A DNA stretch of 64,000 nucleotides from NCBI RefSeq assembly GCF_000518985.1, contig NZ_JAEQ01000013.1, forward strand, positions 1 through 64,000, in the 5' to 3' direction. The DNA comes from Chelativorans sp. J32 (lineage in GTDB: Bacteria; Pseudomonadota; Alphaproteobacteria; Rhizobiales; Rhizobiaceae). The notes below the pieces were generated by a model. It was not told the origin of the DNA. It saw only the letters and a list, made by a program, of their open reading frames with translations, and made no database searches. A program made the position numbers and the translations under genes. Of this stretch, positions 7,736 to 16,153 are shown piece after piece (positions within the stretch are counted from its first letter, which is position 1; each line of letters starts with the position of its first letter).

Positions 7736-8785
7736 ATGAAGACGATCCTTACGTTTGCCGGCGCCTCAGCCTTGGCCATGGCCGCGCTTTCCGGCACCGT
7801 ATCCGCACAGGAGGCGGCGACGGTCGCCTTTCTGATGCCCGATCAGGCATCCACCCGCTATGAAGAACATGATTTCCCGGGCTTCAAGGCGGCAATGGAC
7901 GAGCTTTGCCCGGACTGCACGGTGATCTACCAGAACGCCAATGCGGATGCCTCGCTGCAGCAGCAGCAGTTCAACTCGGTCATCGCCCAAGGGGCGAAGA
8001 TCGTCGTTCTCGATCCGGTGGACTCGGCGGCTGCCGCAGCCCTTGTGGAGATTGCGCATTCGCAGGACGTCAAGGTCATCGCCTACGACCGTCCGATCCC
8101 CGATGTCCCGGCGGATTATTACGTCTCCTTCGACAACAAGGGCATCGGTCAGGCGATTGCTCAATCCCTCGTGGATCATTTGAAGGCCACGGGCGTTCCC
8201 GCAGGATCCGGCGTCCTTCAGATCAATGGCTCGCCGACGGATGCCGCCGCTGGCCTGATCCGCGACGGCATCGATGCGGCGCTTGACGCCTCCGAATACA
8301 AGACGCTCGCCGAATACGACACGCCGGATTGGGCTCCGCCGAAGGCGCAGGAGTGGACCGCCGGCCAGATCACCCGTTTCGGATCCGAAATCATGGGCAT
8401 TGTCGCCGCAAATGACGGCACGGCGGGCGGCGCGATCGCGGCCCTCAAGGCAGCTGGCGTCAATCCGCTCCCGCCCGTCACCGGCAATGACGCGACCATT
8501 GCAGCGCTGCAGCTGATCATTTCCGGCGATCAGTACAATACCATATCCAAGCCTTCCGAGATCGTCGCCCGCGCAGCGGCGGAAGTGGCGGTAACCTTCC
8601 TGAAGGGGGAGACTCCCGAGGCGAAGACCACGCTCTATAATACCCCGTCGGAGCTTTTCGTGCCGGCCGTGGTCACGAAGGAGAACATCAAGGCCGAGAT
8701 CTTCGACAAGGGCATCCAGACGCCTGAGGAGATTTGCACCGGCGAATATGAGGCGCCTTGCAAAGAGCTCGGAATCCTGAAGTAA
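7736..8785 (+). CDS. Sugar/polyol ABC transporter, periplasmic substrate-binding protein
   Basis: A 349-residue binding protein of the ribose/xylose class (periplasmic-binding type 1). A cleavable signal peptide ends at SAQ-EAA; then AFLMPDQASTRYEEHDFPGF, the IVVLDPVDSAAAA block, IAYDRPIP and [18 protein letters not shown] match XylF-like proteins. ATG 7736 is preferred to upstream codons in frame because it begins the signal peptide and follows GGAGG. It delivers the substrate to the ATPase and permease that follow. With a ribitol-type dehydrogenase and pentulokinase downstream, a pentitol is the likely ligand (inference). Confidence 0.9.
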   Translation: MKTILTFAGASALAMAALSGTVSAQEAATVAFLMPDQASTRYEEHDFPGFKAAMDELCPDCTVIYQNANADASLQQQQFNSVIAQGAKIVVLDPVDSAAAAALVEIAHSQDVKVIAYDRPIPDVPADYYVSFDNKGIGQAIAQSLVDHLKATGVPAGSGVLQINGSPTDAAAGLIRDGIDAALDASEYKTLAEYDTPDWAPPKAQEWTAGQITRFGSEIMGIVAANDGTAGGAIAALKAAGVNPLPPVTGNDATIAALQLIISGDQYNTISKPSEIVARAAAEVAVTFLKGETPEAKTTLYNTPSELFVPAVVTKENIKAEIFDKGIQTPEEICTGEYEAPCKELGILK

Positions 8786-8819
8786 GCGCGCGCTAGCGGC
8801 TATCCTGAAGAAGACCATT

Positions 8820-8849
8820 GCGCTCACGCGATCGAGTTTGCGTGGGCGC
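8820..8849 (+). promoter_or_regulatory. Stem-loop between binding-protein and ATPase genes
   Basis: GCGCTCACGC (8820-8829) pairs with GCGTGGGCGC (8840-8849), 10 pairs with one T-G, around a 10-base loop. It lies in the 90-base gap after the binding-protein gene. There is no T-tract, so partial termination or 3' mRNA protection is more likely than full termination. Confidence 0.5.
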
Positions 8850-8875
8850 AGGGCCGAGAAAGGAGGGAAGGGCGA

Positions 8876-9691
8876 ATGAGCGCAGTGTCCCCCGGCAACA
8901 TGACGCGAGGCGAGCCAATCCTGCGCCTGCGCGGCATTTCAAAGCAGTTCGGAGCGGTATCCGCGCTGGCCGATATCGATCTCGATATCCATGCGGGCGA
9001 GGTGGTGGCGCTTGTCGGCGACAATGGTGCGGGCAAGTCTACCCTCGTGAAGGTTCTCGCCGGCGTGCATCAACCCACATCCGGCACGGTCGAGTTCATG
9101 GGCCGGGAAGTGACGCTCGACACGCCCGCAAAGGCCCTGGAGCTTGGCATCGCCACCGTTTTCCAGGACCTGGCGCTTTGCGAGAACCTGGACGTGGTCG
9201 CCAATCTCTTTCTGGGGCACGAGGTTGCCCCCTGGCATCTCGACGAGGTGGCGATGGAGGTTCGTGCCTGGACGCTCTTGAACGAGCTCTCGGCGCGTAT
9301 CCCTTCCGTGCGTCAGCCGATCGCTTCGCTCTCAGGCGGCCAGCGGCAGACCGTCGCCATCGCCCGTTCCCTTCTGCTCGATCCCAAGATCATCATGCTG
9401 GATGAGCCGACCGCCGCCTTGGGTGTCGCGCAGACGGCGGAGGTTCTCAACCTGATCGAGCGGCTGCGTGACCGCGGTCACGGCGTCATCCTGATTTCAC
9501 ACAATATGGAGGACGTCCGCGCGGTCGCCGACAGGATCGTCGTGCTGCGTCTCGGGCGCAACAATGGCGTGTTCACCACCGAAAACTCGAACGAAGAACT
9601 CGTAGCGGCCATAACCGGCGCAACGGAAAATGCGGTCTCGCGCCGCCGTGCCCGCAAGTCTGAACAGATAGGCGTTGAACATGACGCATGA
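8876..9691 (+). CDS. Sugar/polyol ABC transporter, ATP-binding protein
   Basis: A single nucleotide-binding domain of 271 residues, like XylG-type proteins with one domain rather than the fused RbsA/MglA form. Walker A is GDNGAGKST, the signature is LSGGQRQTVAIARS, Walker B is IIMLDEPTAAL, and the H-loop is ISHNMEDV. It energises import by the permease at 9681. The ribosome binding site GAAAGGAGG is close to the ATG. The stop overlaps the permease start, showing translational coupling. Confidence 0.92.
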   Translation: MSAVSPGNMTRGEPILRLRGISKQFGAVSALADIDLDIHAGEVVALVGDNGAGKSTLVKVLAGVHQPTSGTVEFMGREVTLDTPAKALELGIATVFQDLALCENLDVVANLFLGHEVAPWHLDEVAMEVRAWTLLNELSARIPSVRQPIASLSGGQRQTVAIARSLLLDPKIIMLDEPTAALGVAQTAEVLNLIERLRDRGHGVILISHNMEDVRAVADRIVVLRLGRNNGVFTTENSNEELVAAITGATENAVSRRRARKSEQIGVEHDA

Positions 9692-10925
9692 GAGCCGTTC
9701 CGCCGCACTCGACCGCGCCGACGTTCGGGTTCGGCATGATGAAGGTTTCGCCGGCATGGCCCGGGGCTTTATCGACCGGATCCGCACCGGCGATCTGGGC
9801 ATGCTGCCCGTCGTGGTCGGGCTGATCCTCATCGCTACGGTCTTCACGTCGCTGAACCCGGTCTTCGTGGCGCCCAACAATCTCGTCAATCTTCTCTTCG
9901 ACGCGGCGGCTGTCGGATGCATATCGCTCGGCATCGTCTGCGTGCTCCTGCTCGGCCAGATCGACCTGTCCGTCGGCTCGATGAGCGGACTTGCCTCCGC
10001 GCTTGTCGGCGTCCTTTGGGTGAATATGGGCACGCCGCTGCCATTGGCCGTGCTCGGCGCTCTTGCCACGGGCGCCGTTGTCGGCTTCATCTACGGCACA
10101 TTCCTCAACCGCTTCGGCATGCCGAGCTTCGTGTCCACTCTGGCCGGTCTCCTCGCGTTGCTTGGCCTGCAGCTTTACATCCTCGGGCCGACCGGCTCCA
10201 TCAACCTCCCCTACAGCTCGCCTCTCGTGCGTTTCGGACAGATCCTGGTGATGCCTGACTGGCTCAGCTATGTGCTGGCGATCGTCCCAGGTGTGGTGAT
10301 GGTCGTTCTCGGCCTTCGCACAATCCGCACCCGTGCCGCCGCCAATCTGTCGAGCCCCGGTATCAGCGTTCTTTTGTTCAAGGCGGGCGTGCTTACCGCG
10401 GCCCTGCTGATCGCGGTGGTCTATCTCAACCAGGGGCGTGGCATCCCCTACATGTTCGGCCTGTTCGTCGTGCTGGTCGTCGTGATGAACTACGCGCTGA
10501 CCCGCACGAAATGGGGCCGGTCCATGTTCGCGGTCGGCGGCAACACAGAGGCTGCGCGGCGCGCCGGTATCAATGTCAACCGCATCCGGCTCTCGGCCTT
10601 CGTGCTCTGCTCCACGCTGGCCGCTCTGGGTGGCGTGCTTTCCGCCTCCCGCCTCGCATCGGCCAGCCAGCAAGCCGGCACCGGTGACGTGAACCTGAAC
10701 GCGATCGCAGCCGCCGTTATCGGTGGCACGTCGCTGTTCGGCGGACGCGGCTCTGCCTGGTCAGCGCTGCTCGGCATATTGGTGATCCAGTCCATATCGA
10801 ATGGTCTCACGCTGCTCAATCTGAGCTCGTCGCTCCGCTACATGATCACCGGCGCGGTGCTTGCGATCGCGGTGATCGTGGATTCCCTTGCGCGCCAGTC
10901 CCGCGCCAGCCATGGCCGCGCTTAA
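9681..10925 (+). CDS. Sugar/polyol ABC transporter, permease
   Basis: A branched-chain/ribose-type permease (BPD_transp_2) of 414 residues with about ten hydrophobic segments, the XylH length class. Recognisable blocks are [20 protein letters not shown] in the first half and [15 protein letters not shown] then [16 protein letters not shown] in the second. The ATG at 9681 overlaps the end of the ATPase gene by 11 bases; an in-frame TTG lies at 9675. It forms the membrane channel of the importer encoded here. Confidence 0.92.
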   Translation: MTHESRSAALDRADVRVRHDEGFAGMARGFIDRIRTGDLGMLPVVVGLILIATVFTSLNPVFVAPNNLVNLLFDAAAVGCISLGIVCVLLLGQIDLSVGSMSGLASALVGVLWVNMGTPLPLAVLGALATGAVVGFIYGTFLNRFGMPSFVSTLAGLLALLGLQLYILGPTGSINLPYSSPLVRFGQILVMPDWLSYVLAIVPGVVMVVLGLRTIRTRAAANLSSPGISVLLFKAGVLTAALLIAVVYLNQGRGIPYMFGLFVVLVVVMNYALTRTKWGRSMFAVGGNTEAARRAGINVNRIRLSAFVLCSTLAALGGVLSASRLASASQQAGTGDVNLNAIAAAVIGGTSLFGGRGSAWSALLGILVIQSISNGLTLLNLSSSLRYMITGAVLAIAVIVDSLARQSRASHGRA

Positions 10926-10948
10926 TCCTAATCGAATGGAGAAAGACA

Positions 10949-11677
10949 ATGGCTGAAAGCATGAAGGGCAAGGTCGCCGCCATCACCGGCGCGGCATCGG
11001 GCATCGGCCTCGAATGCGCCCGCACGCTCCTTGCCGAAGGCGCCACCGTCGTCATGATCGACCGGGCAGAGGATCGGCTGAAAGCCCTTTGCGAGGAACT
11101 CGGCCCCAATGCCCGGCCTCTGGTCGTTGACCTGTTGGATGGCCCGCAGGTCTCGTCCATGCTCGACAAGATCATCGAGATTGCAGGCCCGCTCGACATC
11201 CTGCATGCCAATGCCGGGGCCTATGTCGGTGGCCCGGCGGCCGAGGGAGATCCCGATGCCTGGGATCGGATGCTCAACCTGAACATCAACGCCGCGTTCC
11301 GCTGCGTCCGTACCGTCCTGCCTCACATGATAGAACGCCGGACGGGCGATATCATTTTCACCTCGTCGGTTGCCGGCGTGGTGCCCGTCGTTTGGGAGCC
11401 GGTCTATACGGCCTCGAAATTCGCCGTTCAGGCCTTCCTGCATGCGACGCGGCGCCAGGTTTCGCAACACGGCATCCGTATGGGCGCAGTCTTGCCCGGG
11501 CCGGTGGTGACGGCCCTCCTCGACGACTGGCCGAAAGCCAAGATGGAGGAGGCGCTCGCCAACGGCTCGCTGATGCAACCGAAGGAAGTGGCGGAAGCGG
11601 TGCTCTTCATGTTGACGCGCCCGCGCAACGTGGTCATTCGCGATCTCGTCATTCTCCCGAACAGCGTGGACCTCTAG
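10949..11677 (+). CDS. SDR-family dehydrogenase, ribitol 2-dehydrogenase-like
   Basis: A 242-residue classical short-chain dehydrogenase. The NAD-binding motif TGAASGIG is at about 12-19, the structural NANAG motif near 85, and the catalytic Ser plus YTASK are at about 138-155. Overall it resembles ribitol/polyol dehydrogenases (C-terminal [16 protein letters not shown]). It would oxidise a pentitol to a pentulose, the substrate of the FGGY kinase that follows. It is 23 bases after the permease gene with GGAGAAAG as ribosome binding site. Polyol specificity is inferred from similarity and context. Confidence 0.85.
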   Translation: MAESMKGKVAAITGAASGIGLECARTLLAEGATVVMIDRAEDRLKALCEELGPNARPLVVDLLDGPQVSSMLDKIIEIAGPLDILHANAGAYVGGPAAEGDPDAWDRMLNLNINAAFRCVRTVLPHMIERRTGDIIFTSSVAGVVPVVWEPVYTASKFAVQAFLHATRRQVSQHGIRMGAVLPGPVVTALLDDWPKAKMEEALANGSLMQPKEVAEAVLFMLTRPRNVVIRDLVILPNSVDL

Positions 11678-11728
11678 ACAAGCCGCCTTCGGCGGGGGCC
11701 CCCGCCTGGCTGACGCACAGGAGCGCCA

Positions 11729-13366
11729 ATGCCCCAGGACCGGACTTCTTTCGCCCGTAGCGAAGCCTATCTGCTCGGCATAGATGTCGGCACAGGCAGC
11801 GCACGTGCCGGTCTCTTCGACCGGGATGGCAGGATGGTCGCTGCAGACAAGCGCGACATAGCCCTTTGGCGGGAGGGTGCTGAAATCGCCGAGCAATCGA
11901 GCAATGACATCTGGTCCGCCGTTTGCGAGGCCGTGCGCGGCGCGGTGGCAAAGGCCGGCATCGAGCCGTCTCTGGTCGCCGGAATCGGCTTTGACGCGAC
12001 CTGTTCGCTTGTCGTCCTGGGAGATGGCGGCAGGCCGCTGCCCGTCGGCAGGAGTGGAAATCCCGAACGCAACATCATTGTCTGGATGGATCACCGGGCG
12101 ATCGAGCAGGCGGAGCGGATCAACGCGACCCGCCACAAGGTACTGGATTATGTCGGCGGCGTGATCTCGCCGGAAATGGAGACCCCGAAGCTCCTTTGGC
12201 TCAAGGAGAACCTGCCCGACACTTACCATGCCGCTTGGCAATTCTTCGATCTGGCCGATTTTCTGAGCTGGCGGGCGACAGGGGACCTTTCGCGCTCCAC
12301 CTGTACCGTCACCTGCAAGTGGACCTATCTCGCGCATGAAAACCGCTGGGATCCGGATTATTTCCGCAAGATTGGCCTGGGCGACCTGCCCGAGCGGGAC
12401 TTCGCTCCCATCGGACAATCTGTGGTTCCGCCCGGCACTCCGGTCGGGCAGGGGCTGAGCGGCGAAGCGGCTGCCGAACTGGGTTTGCGGCCGGGGATTC
12501 CGGTCGGCGCGGGGCTGATCGACGCGCATGCCGGTGGCATCGGCACCGTGGGCGCGGATGGAGAGCCGGAAAAGAATCTCGCTTATGTCTTCGGCACCTC
12601 ATCTTGCACGATGACAACCACTCGCGACCCTGTCTTCATCCCAGGCGTTTGGGGTCCCTATTTCCAGGCCATGGTTCCGGGCATGTGGCTCAACGAGGGC
12701 GGCCAATCGGCAGCCGGTGCAGCCATCGACCAGCTCTTGTCGTTTCATCCGGCATCCGCCGAAGCGAAGCAGGAGGCGAAGGCAGCGGGCACATCATTGC
12801 CGGGATGGCTTTCCGAGCGGGCGCGCCAGACGGTAAGCGACCCGTCCGAGGCCGCAATGCTTGCGCGCGGCCTTCACGTCGTTCCGGAATTCCTCGGCAA
12901 TCGCGCGCCCTTTGCCGACCCGCACGCGCGTGCGGTCATCGCGGGCCTCGGCATGGAACAGGATGTTTCAAGCCTCGTGTCTCTCTATATCGCGGGCATT
13001 TGCGGCATAGGGTACGGCCTGCGTCAAATCCTGGAAACACAGGACAGGGCAGGGGCCATTGTCGAGCGGATCATGATTAGCGGTGGAGCGGGGCAGGACC
13101 CCCTCGTGCGCCAGATCCTGGCCGATGCGGCCGGACGCCCGGTCTTGGGCAGCCAAGTCGAAGAGCCTGTGTTGCTCGGCGCAGCAATTCTTGGTGCCGT
13201 CGCCTCGGGTCTCTATCCGGACATCGTTACCGCTATGGGCTCCATGTCCGGAACATCGGCTGATTACCAGCCTGCCGGCGGCGCGATCGCCGCGGAGCAT
13301 GAGGCACGATATCGGGCCTTCCTTTCTCTTCAACAGGCGGCCCGGGACGTCCGCGCCGCCTCCTGA
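11729..13366 (+). CDS. FGGY-family pentulose kinase (D-ribulokinase type)
   Basis: A 545-residue carbohydrate kinase. The N-terminal ATPase fold starts with YLLGIDVGTGSARAGLFD; further blocks are IGFDATCSLVVL, a NIIVWMDHRA substrate loop, and the C-terminal ISGGAGQDPLVRQILADAAGRPV. It is longer than xylulokinase and matches the D-ribulose kinase group of FGGY proteins. It would phosphorylate the pentulose made by the dehydrogenase at 10949, feeding the pentose phosphate pathway. It is the last gene of the LacI-controlled cluster. Sugar specificity is inferred. Confidence 0.87.
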   Translation: MPQDRTSFARSEAYLLGIDVGTGSARAGLFDRDGRMVAADKRDIALWREGAEIAEQSSNDIWSAVCEAVRGAVAKAGIEPSLVAGIGFDATCSLVVLGDGGRPLPVGRSGNPERNIIVWMDHRAIEQAERINATRHKVLDYVGGVISPEMETPKLLWLKENLPDTYHAAWQFFDLADFLSWRATGDLSRSTCTVTCKWTYLAHENRWDPDYFRKIGLGDLPERDFAPIGQSVVPPGTPVGQGLSGEAAAELGLRPGIPVGAGLIDAHAGGIGTVGADGEPEKNLAYVFGTSSCTMTTTRDPVFIPGVWGPYFQAMVPGMWLNEGGQSAAGAAIDQLLSFHPASAEAKQEAKAAGTSLPGWLSERARQTVSDPSEAAMLARGLHVVPEFLGNRAPFADPHARAVIAGLGMEQDVSSLVSLYIAGICGIGYGLRQILETQDRAGAIVERIMISGGAGQDPLVRQILADAAGRPVLGSQVEEPVLLGAAILGAVASGLYPDIVTAMGSMSGTSADYQPAGGAIAAEHEARYRAFLSLQQAARDVRAAS

Positions 13367-13500
13367 TACTGCCGCAAACGAGCGGGCACTTGATGCCTTT
13401 CTCATGAACGGCTTGTTCATCCTGTGCTCATTCGGGACCGTTTAAAACCGCCTCGTTTCCTGGCCTGCTTCGGCGGCCCATCACCAGAAATGAGGTTCGT

Positions 13501-14028
13501 ATGTCGTATAAGTCTCTCGGTGCGGTTGCCATTCTCGCAACGCTACTTGCGCCCGGTGCGGCCATGGCCGCATCCGCGGTCGCGACCACCAATGTCAATC
13601 TTCGGGCAGGTCCCTCCACCGCTTATCCCGCGGTCAATGTGGTCGGCGCGGGCGAGGGCGTCAGAGTTCACGGATGCCTGAACAGCCGGTCGTGGTGCGA
13701 TGTGAGTTATGGCCGCCAGCGCGGCTGGATGTCATCGAACTATCTTGCATTCATCGATCGTGGCCGGCGCTATACGGGCACCCACGCTGTCACCGCGCTT
13801 CGCGCCCCCGTGATCACTTTCTCATTCGGCAAATACTGGGACGATCATTATCGCGGGCGGCCGTTCTACCGTGATCGCGACCGCTGGGAGCGGCGGGACT
13901 TCCGCGATGCCCGGCAAGAGCTGCGACATGAAAGGCGCGATGTTCGCGACGCTCGCCGCGAACTCCGAGAAGAACGTCGTGAATTGAAGGATGCCCGCAA
14001 AAGGGTGGAGCATGAGCGCTGGCGCTAG
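13501..14028 (+). CDS. Secreted SH3-domain protein with charged C-terminus
   Basis: A 175-residue exported protein. The signal peptide ends near AMAAS; a bacterial SH3 (SH3_3) domain follows at about 27-85, with TNVNLRAGPSTAYPAVNVVG and GWMSSNYLAF. The C-terminal third is dominated by Arg/Asp/Glu repeats (RDRDRWERRDFRD, RRELREERRELKD). SH3_3 domains usually bind cell-wall peptides, so a periplasmic or wall-associated role is likely. A terminator follows at 14163. Confidence 0.82.
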   Translation: MSYKSLGAVAILATLLAPGAAMAASAVATTNVNLRAGPSTAYPAVNVVGAGEGVRVHGCLNSRSWCDVSYGRQRGWMSSNYLAFIDRGRRYTGTHAVTALRAPVITFSFGKYWDDHYRGRPFYRDRDRWERRDFRDARQELRHERRDVRDARRELREERRELKDARKRVEHERWR

Positions 14029-14078
14029 TGCTGGAACCGGATCGGCTTTTGAAGCCGAACGCGTCGGCCCGATAAGCG

Positions 14079-14142
14079 CGATACGTCGATTCGATAACTT
14101 ACTGGCGTCCTTGTGCGTCCGAATGGACGTGCGGCGCTGTAA
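14079..14142. repeat. Dispersed intergenic repeat, copy 1 (inverted relative to copy 2)
   Basis: The reverse complement of this segment matches about 65 bases at 48573-48639 with roughly eight differences. Both copies contain a hairpin core (TGCGTCC, 4-base loop, GGACGCA or a close variant), and both lie between genes. It resembles the small palindromic intergenic elements of Mesorhizobium and Brucella genomes. Confidence 0.7.
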
Positions 14143-14162
14143 CGGAGGCGTATCAGAATGAA

Positions 14163-14185
14163 GGGCGGCTTTGGCCGCCCTTTTT
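14163..14185 (+). terminator. Rho-independent terminator after the SH3-domain gene
   Basis: GGGCGGC and GCCGCCC form a perfect 7-base stem around TTTG, followed by five T residues. Confidence 0.85.
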
Positions 14186-14210
14186 CACTTCTTCCGCACC
14201 GAATACCTGA

Positions 14211-14477
14211 TCAGAAATCGAAGATTTCGCCCAGCAGGGACTTTTTCTTCTTATAAGGACGCTGCGCGCCATGGTCCCGGTCGCCGTAATGATCCCTGCT
14301 TTGGCTTTGCGGTCTTTGTCCATATTGAGCGGATGGCGCGTCGTCGGCGGTCCGCTCTATTATCTTGTCGAGTTCTCCCCGGTCCAGCCAGACTCCGCGG
14401 CATTTAGGGCAATAATCGATTTCGATTCCTTGCCGCTCGCTCATCACGAGTTCAGCTCCGTCTAGTGGGCACTGCAT
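14211..14477 (-). CDS. Small zinc-ribbon protein (zf-TFIIB)
   Basis: An 88-residue protein. Two CxxC-type pairs (CPLDGAEL and CPKCRGVWLDRGEL) make a TFIIB-like zinc ribbon in the first 40 residues. A polar, Gln/Arg/His-rich linker and a KKKKSLLGEIFDF tail follow. The tail is typical of this small family, whose members are thought to bind nucleic acid or protein, though the function is not established. GGAGGAG lies 7 bases before the ATG. Confidence 0.85.
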   Translation of the reverse strand: MQCPLDGAELVMSERQGIEIDYCPKCRGVWLDRGELDKIIERTADDAPSAQYGQRPQSQSRDHYGDRDHGAQRPYKKKKSLLGEIFDF

Positions 14478-14544
14478 GTCTCTCTCCTCCGGCTAGGCCT
14501 TGAACTGTATCACGGGATGCCTCTTGGCGCGCGCTCAGAGTCGT

Positions 14545-14874
14545 TCATTCCGAAATCTGCTGATGGGCCCGATGCTCTTCGATGACTTCGGGCTCTTCCT
14601 GATCCAGCTTGGTAAGATCGTTGCGCGCACGCGTATGAACGCGAAGAAGCTCGTCCAGCTTGGCCTGAAGCGCCTGGGTATCGCGGTGCTCGGCACGCTG
14701 GATGAAGAGCGTCATGGCCCAGGTGACGAGGGTGGCAAATCCGTGCCAGTCCAGCGTCTCCGGCTGGATGATGATCCATAGAACCGTGTAGCTGCCCAGG
14801 ACTACGAATGCCCCAGGACGCGCGCTTAACGTGCCCAGACTGGTCGTGACCCGGCGGACTTGTTCCAGAACCAT
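14545..14874 (-). CDS. Low-affinity iron permease family protein (short form)
   Basis: A 109-residue protein with two hydrophobic stretches (PGAFVVLGSYTVLWIII and FATLVTWAMTLFIQ) followed by RAEHRDTQALQAKLDELLR, the conserved C-terminal block of the bacterial low-affinity iron permease family. The longest open frame starts at 15051, but that would overlap the BA14K gene by about 100 bases and add residues without family resemblance; ATG 14874 gives the normal start just before the first membrane segment. Transport function in bacteria is inferred from the yeast name and not well proven. Confidence 0.72.
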   Translation of the reverse strand: MVLEQVRRVTTSLGTLSARPGAFVVLGSYTVLWIIIQPETLDWHGFATLVTWAMTLFIQRAEHRDTQALQAKLDELLRVHTRARNDLTKLDQEEPEVIEEHRAHQQISE

Positions 14875-14914
14875 GCCGCCAAACCGCAGAGTTAGGCTGA
14901 GGTTCCAGAGAGGC

Positions 14915-14941
14915 GGGTCCGTGCCGAGGCAGCACGGACCC
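14915..14941 (-). terminator. Stem-loop after the BA14K gene
   Basis: GGGTCCGTGC and GCACGGACCC are perfect 10-base inverted repeats around a 7-base loop, placed 7 bases past the BA14K stop. It lacks a T-tract, so it may be an inefficient terminator or an mRNA 3' protector. Confidence 0.5.
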
Positions 14942-14947
14942 CTGCGG

Positions 14948-15436
14948 TCAGCTATAAGGCGATACGCACTGGCGACGCGGCCCGTTGTAAGGCTGGTATG
15001 TGTTGTCCGATGGACGATAGGATCTGTACCGGTTGTAGCACCATTGGACATGGGCGTTGCCGGCGGGCCTTGCCTGTTGGCCCTGGCTCATGGCGCCGCC
15101 GATAATAGCCCCGAGCGCAAATGCGGCAGGCGGAAACCACCAACCATTATATTCGCGATATCCCGGCCGGCGCTCGCGGAAACCCCTGTGGCCACGCCAA
15201 TATACACCATCGCCACGACGCTCGAAGCGGTCATTGTCCCAGCCGCGACGGCGATCGTCGCGGTATCTGAAATCGCGATCCCGGTCGAAGCGGCGGTCCT
15301 GGACTTTGATGATGTTGGGAGTGGCTTCCACAGCCTGTGGAAGTTTGAGAGGAGCGCTCATGGCCGGCGCTGCGGTCCCGATCATCATCGCGACCGCGAG
15401 CATCCCACAGAGCGACGCTGACGGTTTCTGTCTCAT
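14948..15436 (-). CDS. BA14K-family exported protein
   Basis: A 162-residue exported protein. The signal peptide runs to PAMSAP; an Arg/Asp-rich middle ([18 protein letters not shown]) and a hydrophobic [14 protein letters not shown] segment follow. The C-terminal BA14K motif is [17 protein letters not shown] / [11 protein letters not shown]. The family was described in Brucella as an immunoreactive, lectin-like surface protein. ATG 15436 is preferred over 15469 because TGGAGG lies 5 bases upstream and it starts directly at the signal peptide. An EcfG-like promoter lies upstream at 15468-15492. Confidence 0.87.
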   Translation of the reverse strand: MRQKPSASLCGMLAVAMMIGTAAPAMSAPLKLPQAVEATPNIIKVQDRRFDRDRDFRYRDDRRRGWDNDRFERRGDGVYWRGHRGFRERRPGYREYNGWWFPPAAFALGAIIGGAMSQGQQARPAGNAHVQWCYNRYRSYRPSDNTYQPYNGPRRQCVSPYS

Positions 15437-15467
15437 TTTGGCCTCCAGATTGAAGCGTCTGCTCTTC

Positions 15468-15492
15468 AACCATGAGGAGGAGCAACAGTTCC
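15468..15492 (-). promoter_or_regulatory. EcfG-type promoter candidate for the BA14K gene
   Basis: On the minus strand GGAAC (15492-15488), 16 bases, then GGTT (15471-15468). It matches the GGAAC-N16/17-CGTT general-stress consensus except for one base, and sits 32 bases before the chosen start. Confidence 0.45.
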
Positions 15493-15530
15493 CTCGATGG
15501 AGTAGTCGGCGTCCTAATCGTACTTATGGA

Positions 15531-15932
15531 TCATCTGGCAGCCGGAACGGGGCAGCTTAGATCGCCCTCCTGACAGGAGAGATAGGTTTCGAGGTCCTTT
15601 AGGCGAGCTTGGGTGAGGCTTTGCATGCAGCCTGACAGAACCGCCGGATAGATGCTGCCCTCTGCGGCATTGGAGGTCTGGAACCGGCACTCCGCGTCCC
15701 GGTAGGCGATCCAGGCGCGCTGTGCTCCTGTCAAAAGCTTTCTCGCATCCTCATCCAGGCGTGCCACGATTTTCTGATACGCGGTATTGAGTCGCGCATC
15801 CGCTGCCTTGTAGGCCTTGTCCGCGCATTGGTTCATTGTGGCTTGGTCTTCGGGCTCGGCGCAGTCTTCGGCAACAGCGTTCGAAATGGAAGCTCCCAGA
15901 AATAGCAGGGCGGCGAGCAGCGGCAATCTCAT
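15531..15932 (-). CDS. LprI/DUF1311-family exported protein
   Basis: A 133-residue exported protein. A signal peptide ends at VAEDC; the DUF1311 (lysozyme-inhibitor LprI) domain follows, with DCAEPEDQATMNQCA, AYQKIVARLDEDARKLLTGAQRAWIAYRDAEC and four or more conserved cysteines. Family members have been linked to lysozyme inhibition. ATG 15932 follows AGGGAG and starts the signal peptide; the upstream codon at 15992 adds a hydrophilic stretch that would break it. Function here is inferred from the domain. Confidence 0.82.
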   Translation of the reverse strand: MRLPLLAALLFLGASISNAVAEDCAEPEDQATMNQCADKAYKAADARLNTAYQKIVARLDEDARKLLTGAQRAWIAYRDAECRFQTSNAAEGSIYPAVLSGCMQSLTQARLKDLETYLSCQEGDLSCPVPAAR

Positions 15933-16002
15933 CAAGCATCTCCCTTCGTTGACCCCGGCCCACTGCCGAGAGTCCTCGATTTGCTGCTTCATCGCAAGGG
16001 AG

Positions 16003-16086
16003 CTAGCGGTCGAACCACCAGATGGCCAGGGCGACCACGAGCACGATGAGGAGATAGGCTATTTTTCGCGGTTCGAGGCGGTACAT
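16003..16086 (-). CDS. Putative 27-residue single-pass membrane peptide
   Basis: Read directly from the minus strand between two annotated genes. It starts MYRLEPRKIAYLL, continues as one hydrophobic helix, and ends IWWFDR before TAG. A basic N-terminus followed by about 16 hydrophobic residues is a typical small membrane protein. The ribosome binding site is weak (GGACGGA). No homology can be assessed by eye. Confidence 0.35.
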   Translation of the reverse strand: MYRLEPRKIAYLLIVLVVALAIWWFDR

Positions 16087-16153
16087 CTGCGATCCGTCCG
16101 GTTTGACGAATCGCTTATATACCGCCGGGCAGATGAGTCACACTCTCTGCCGG

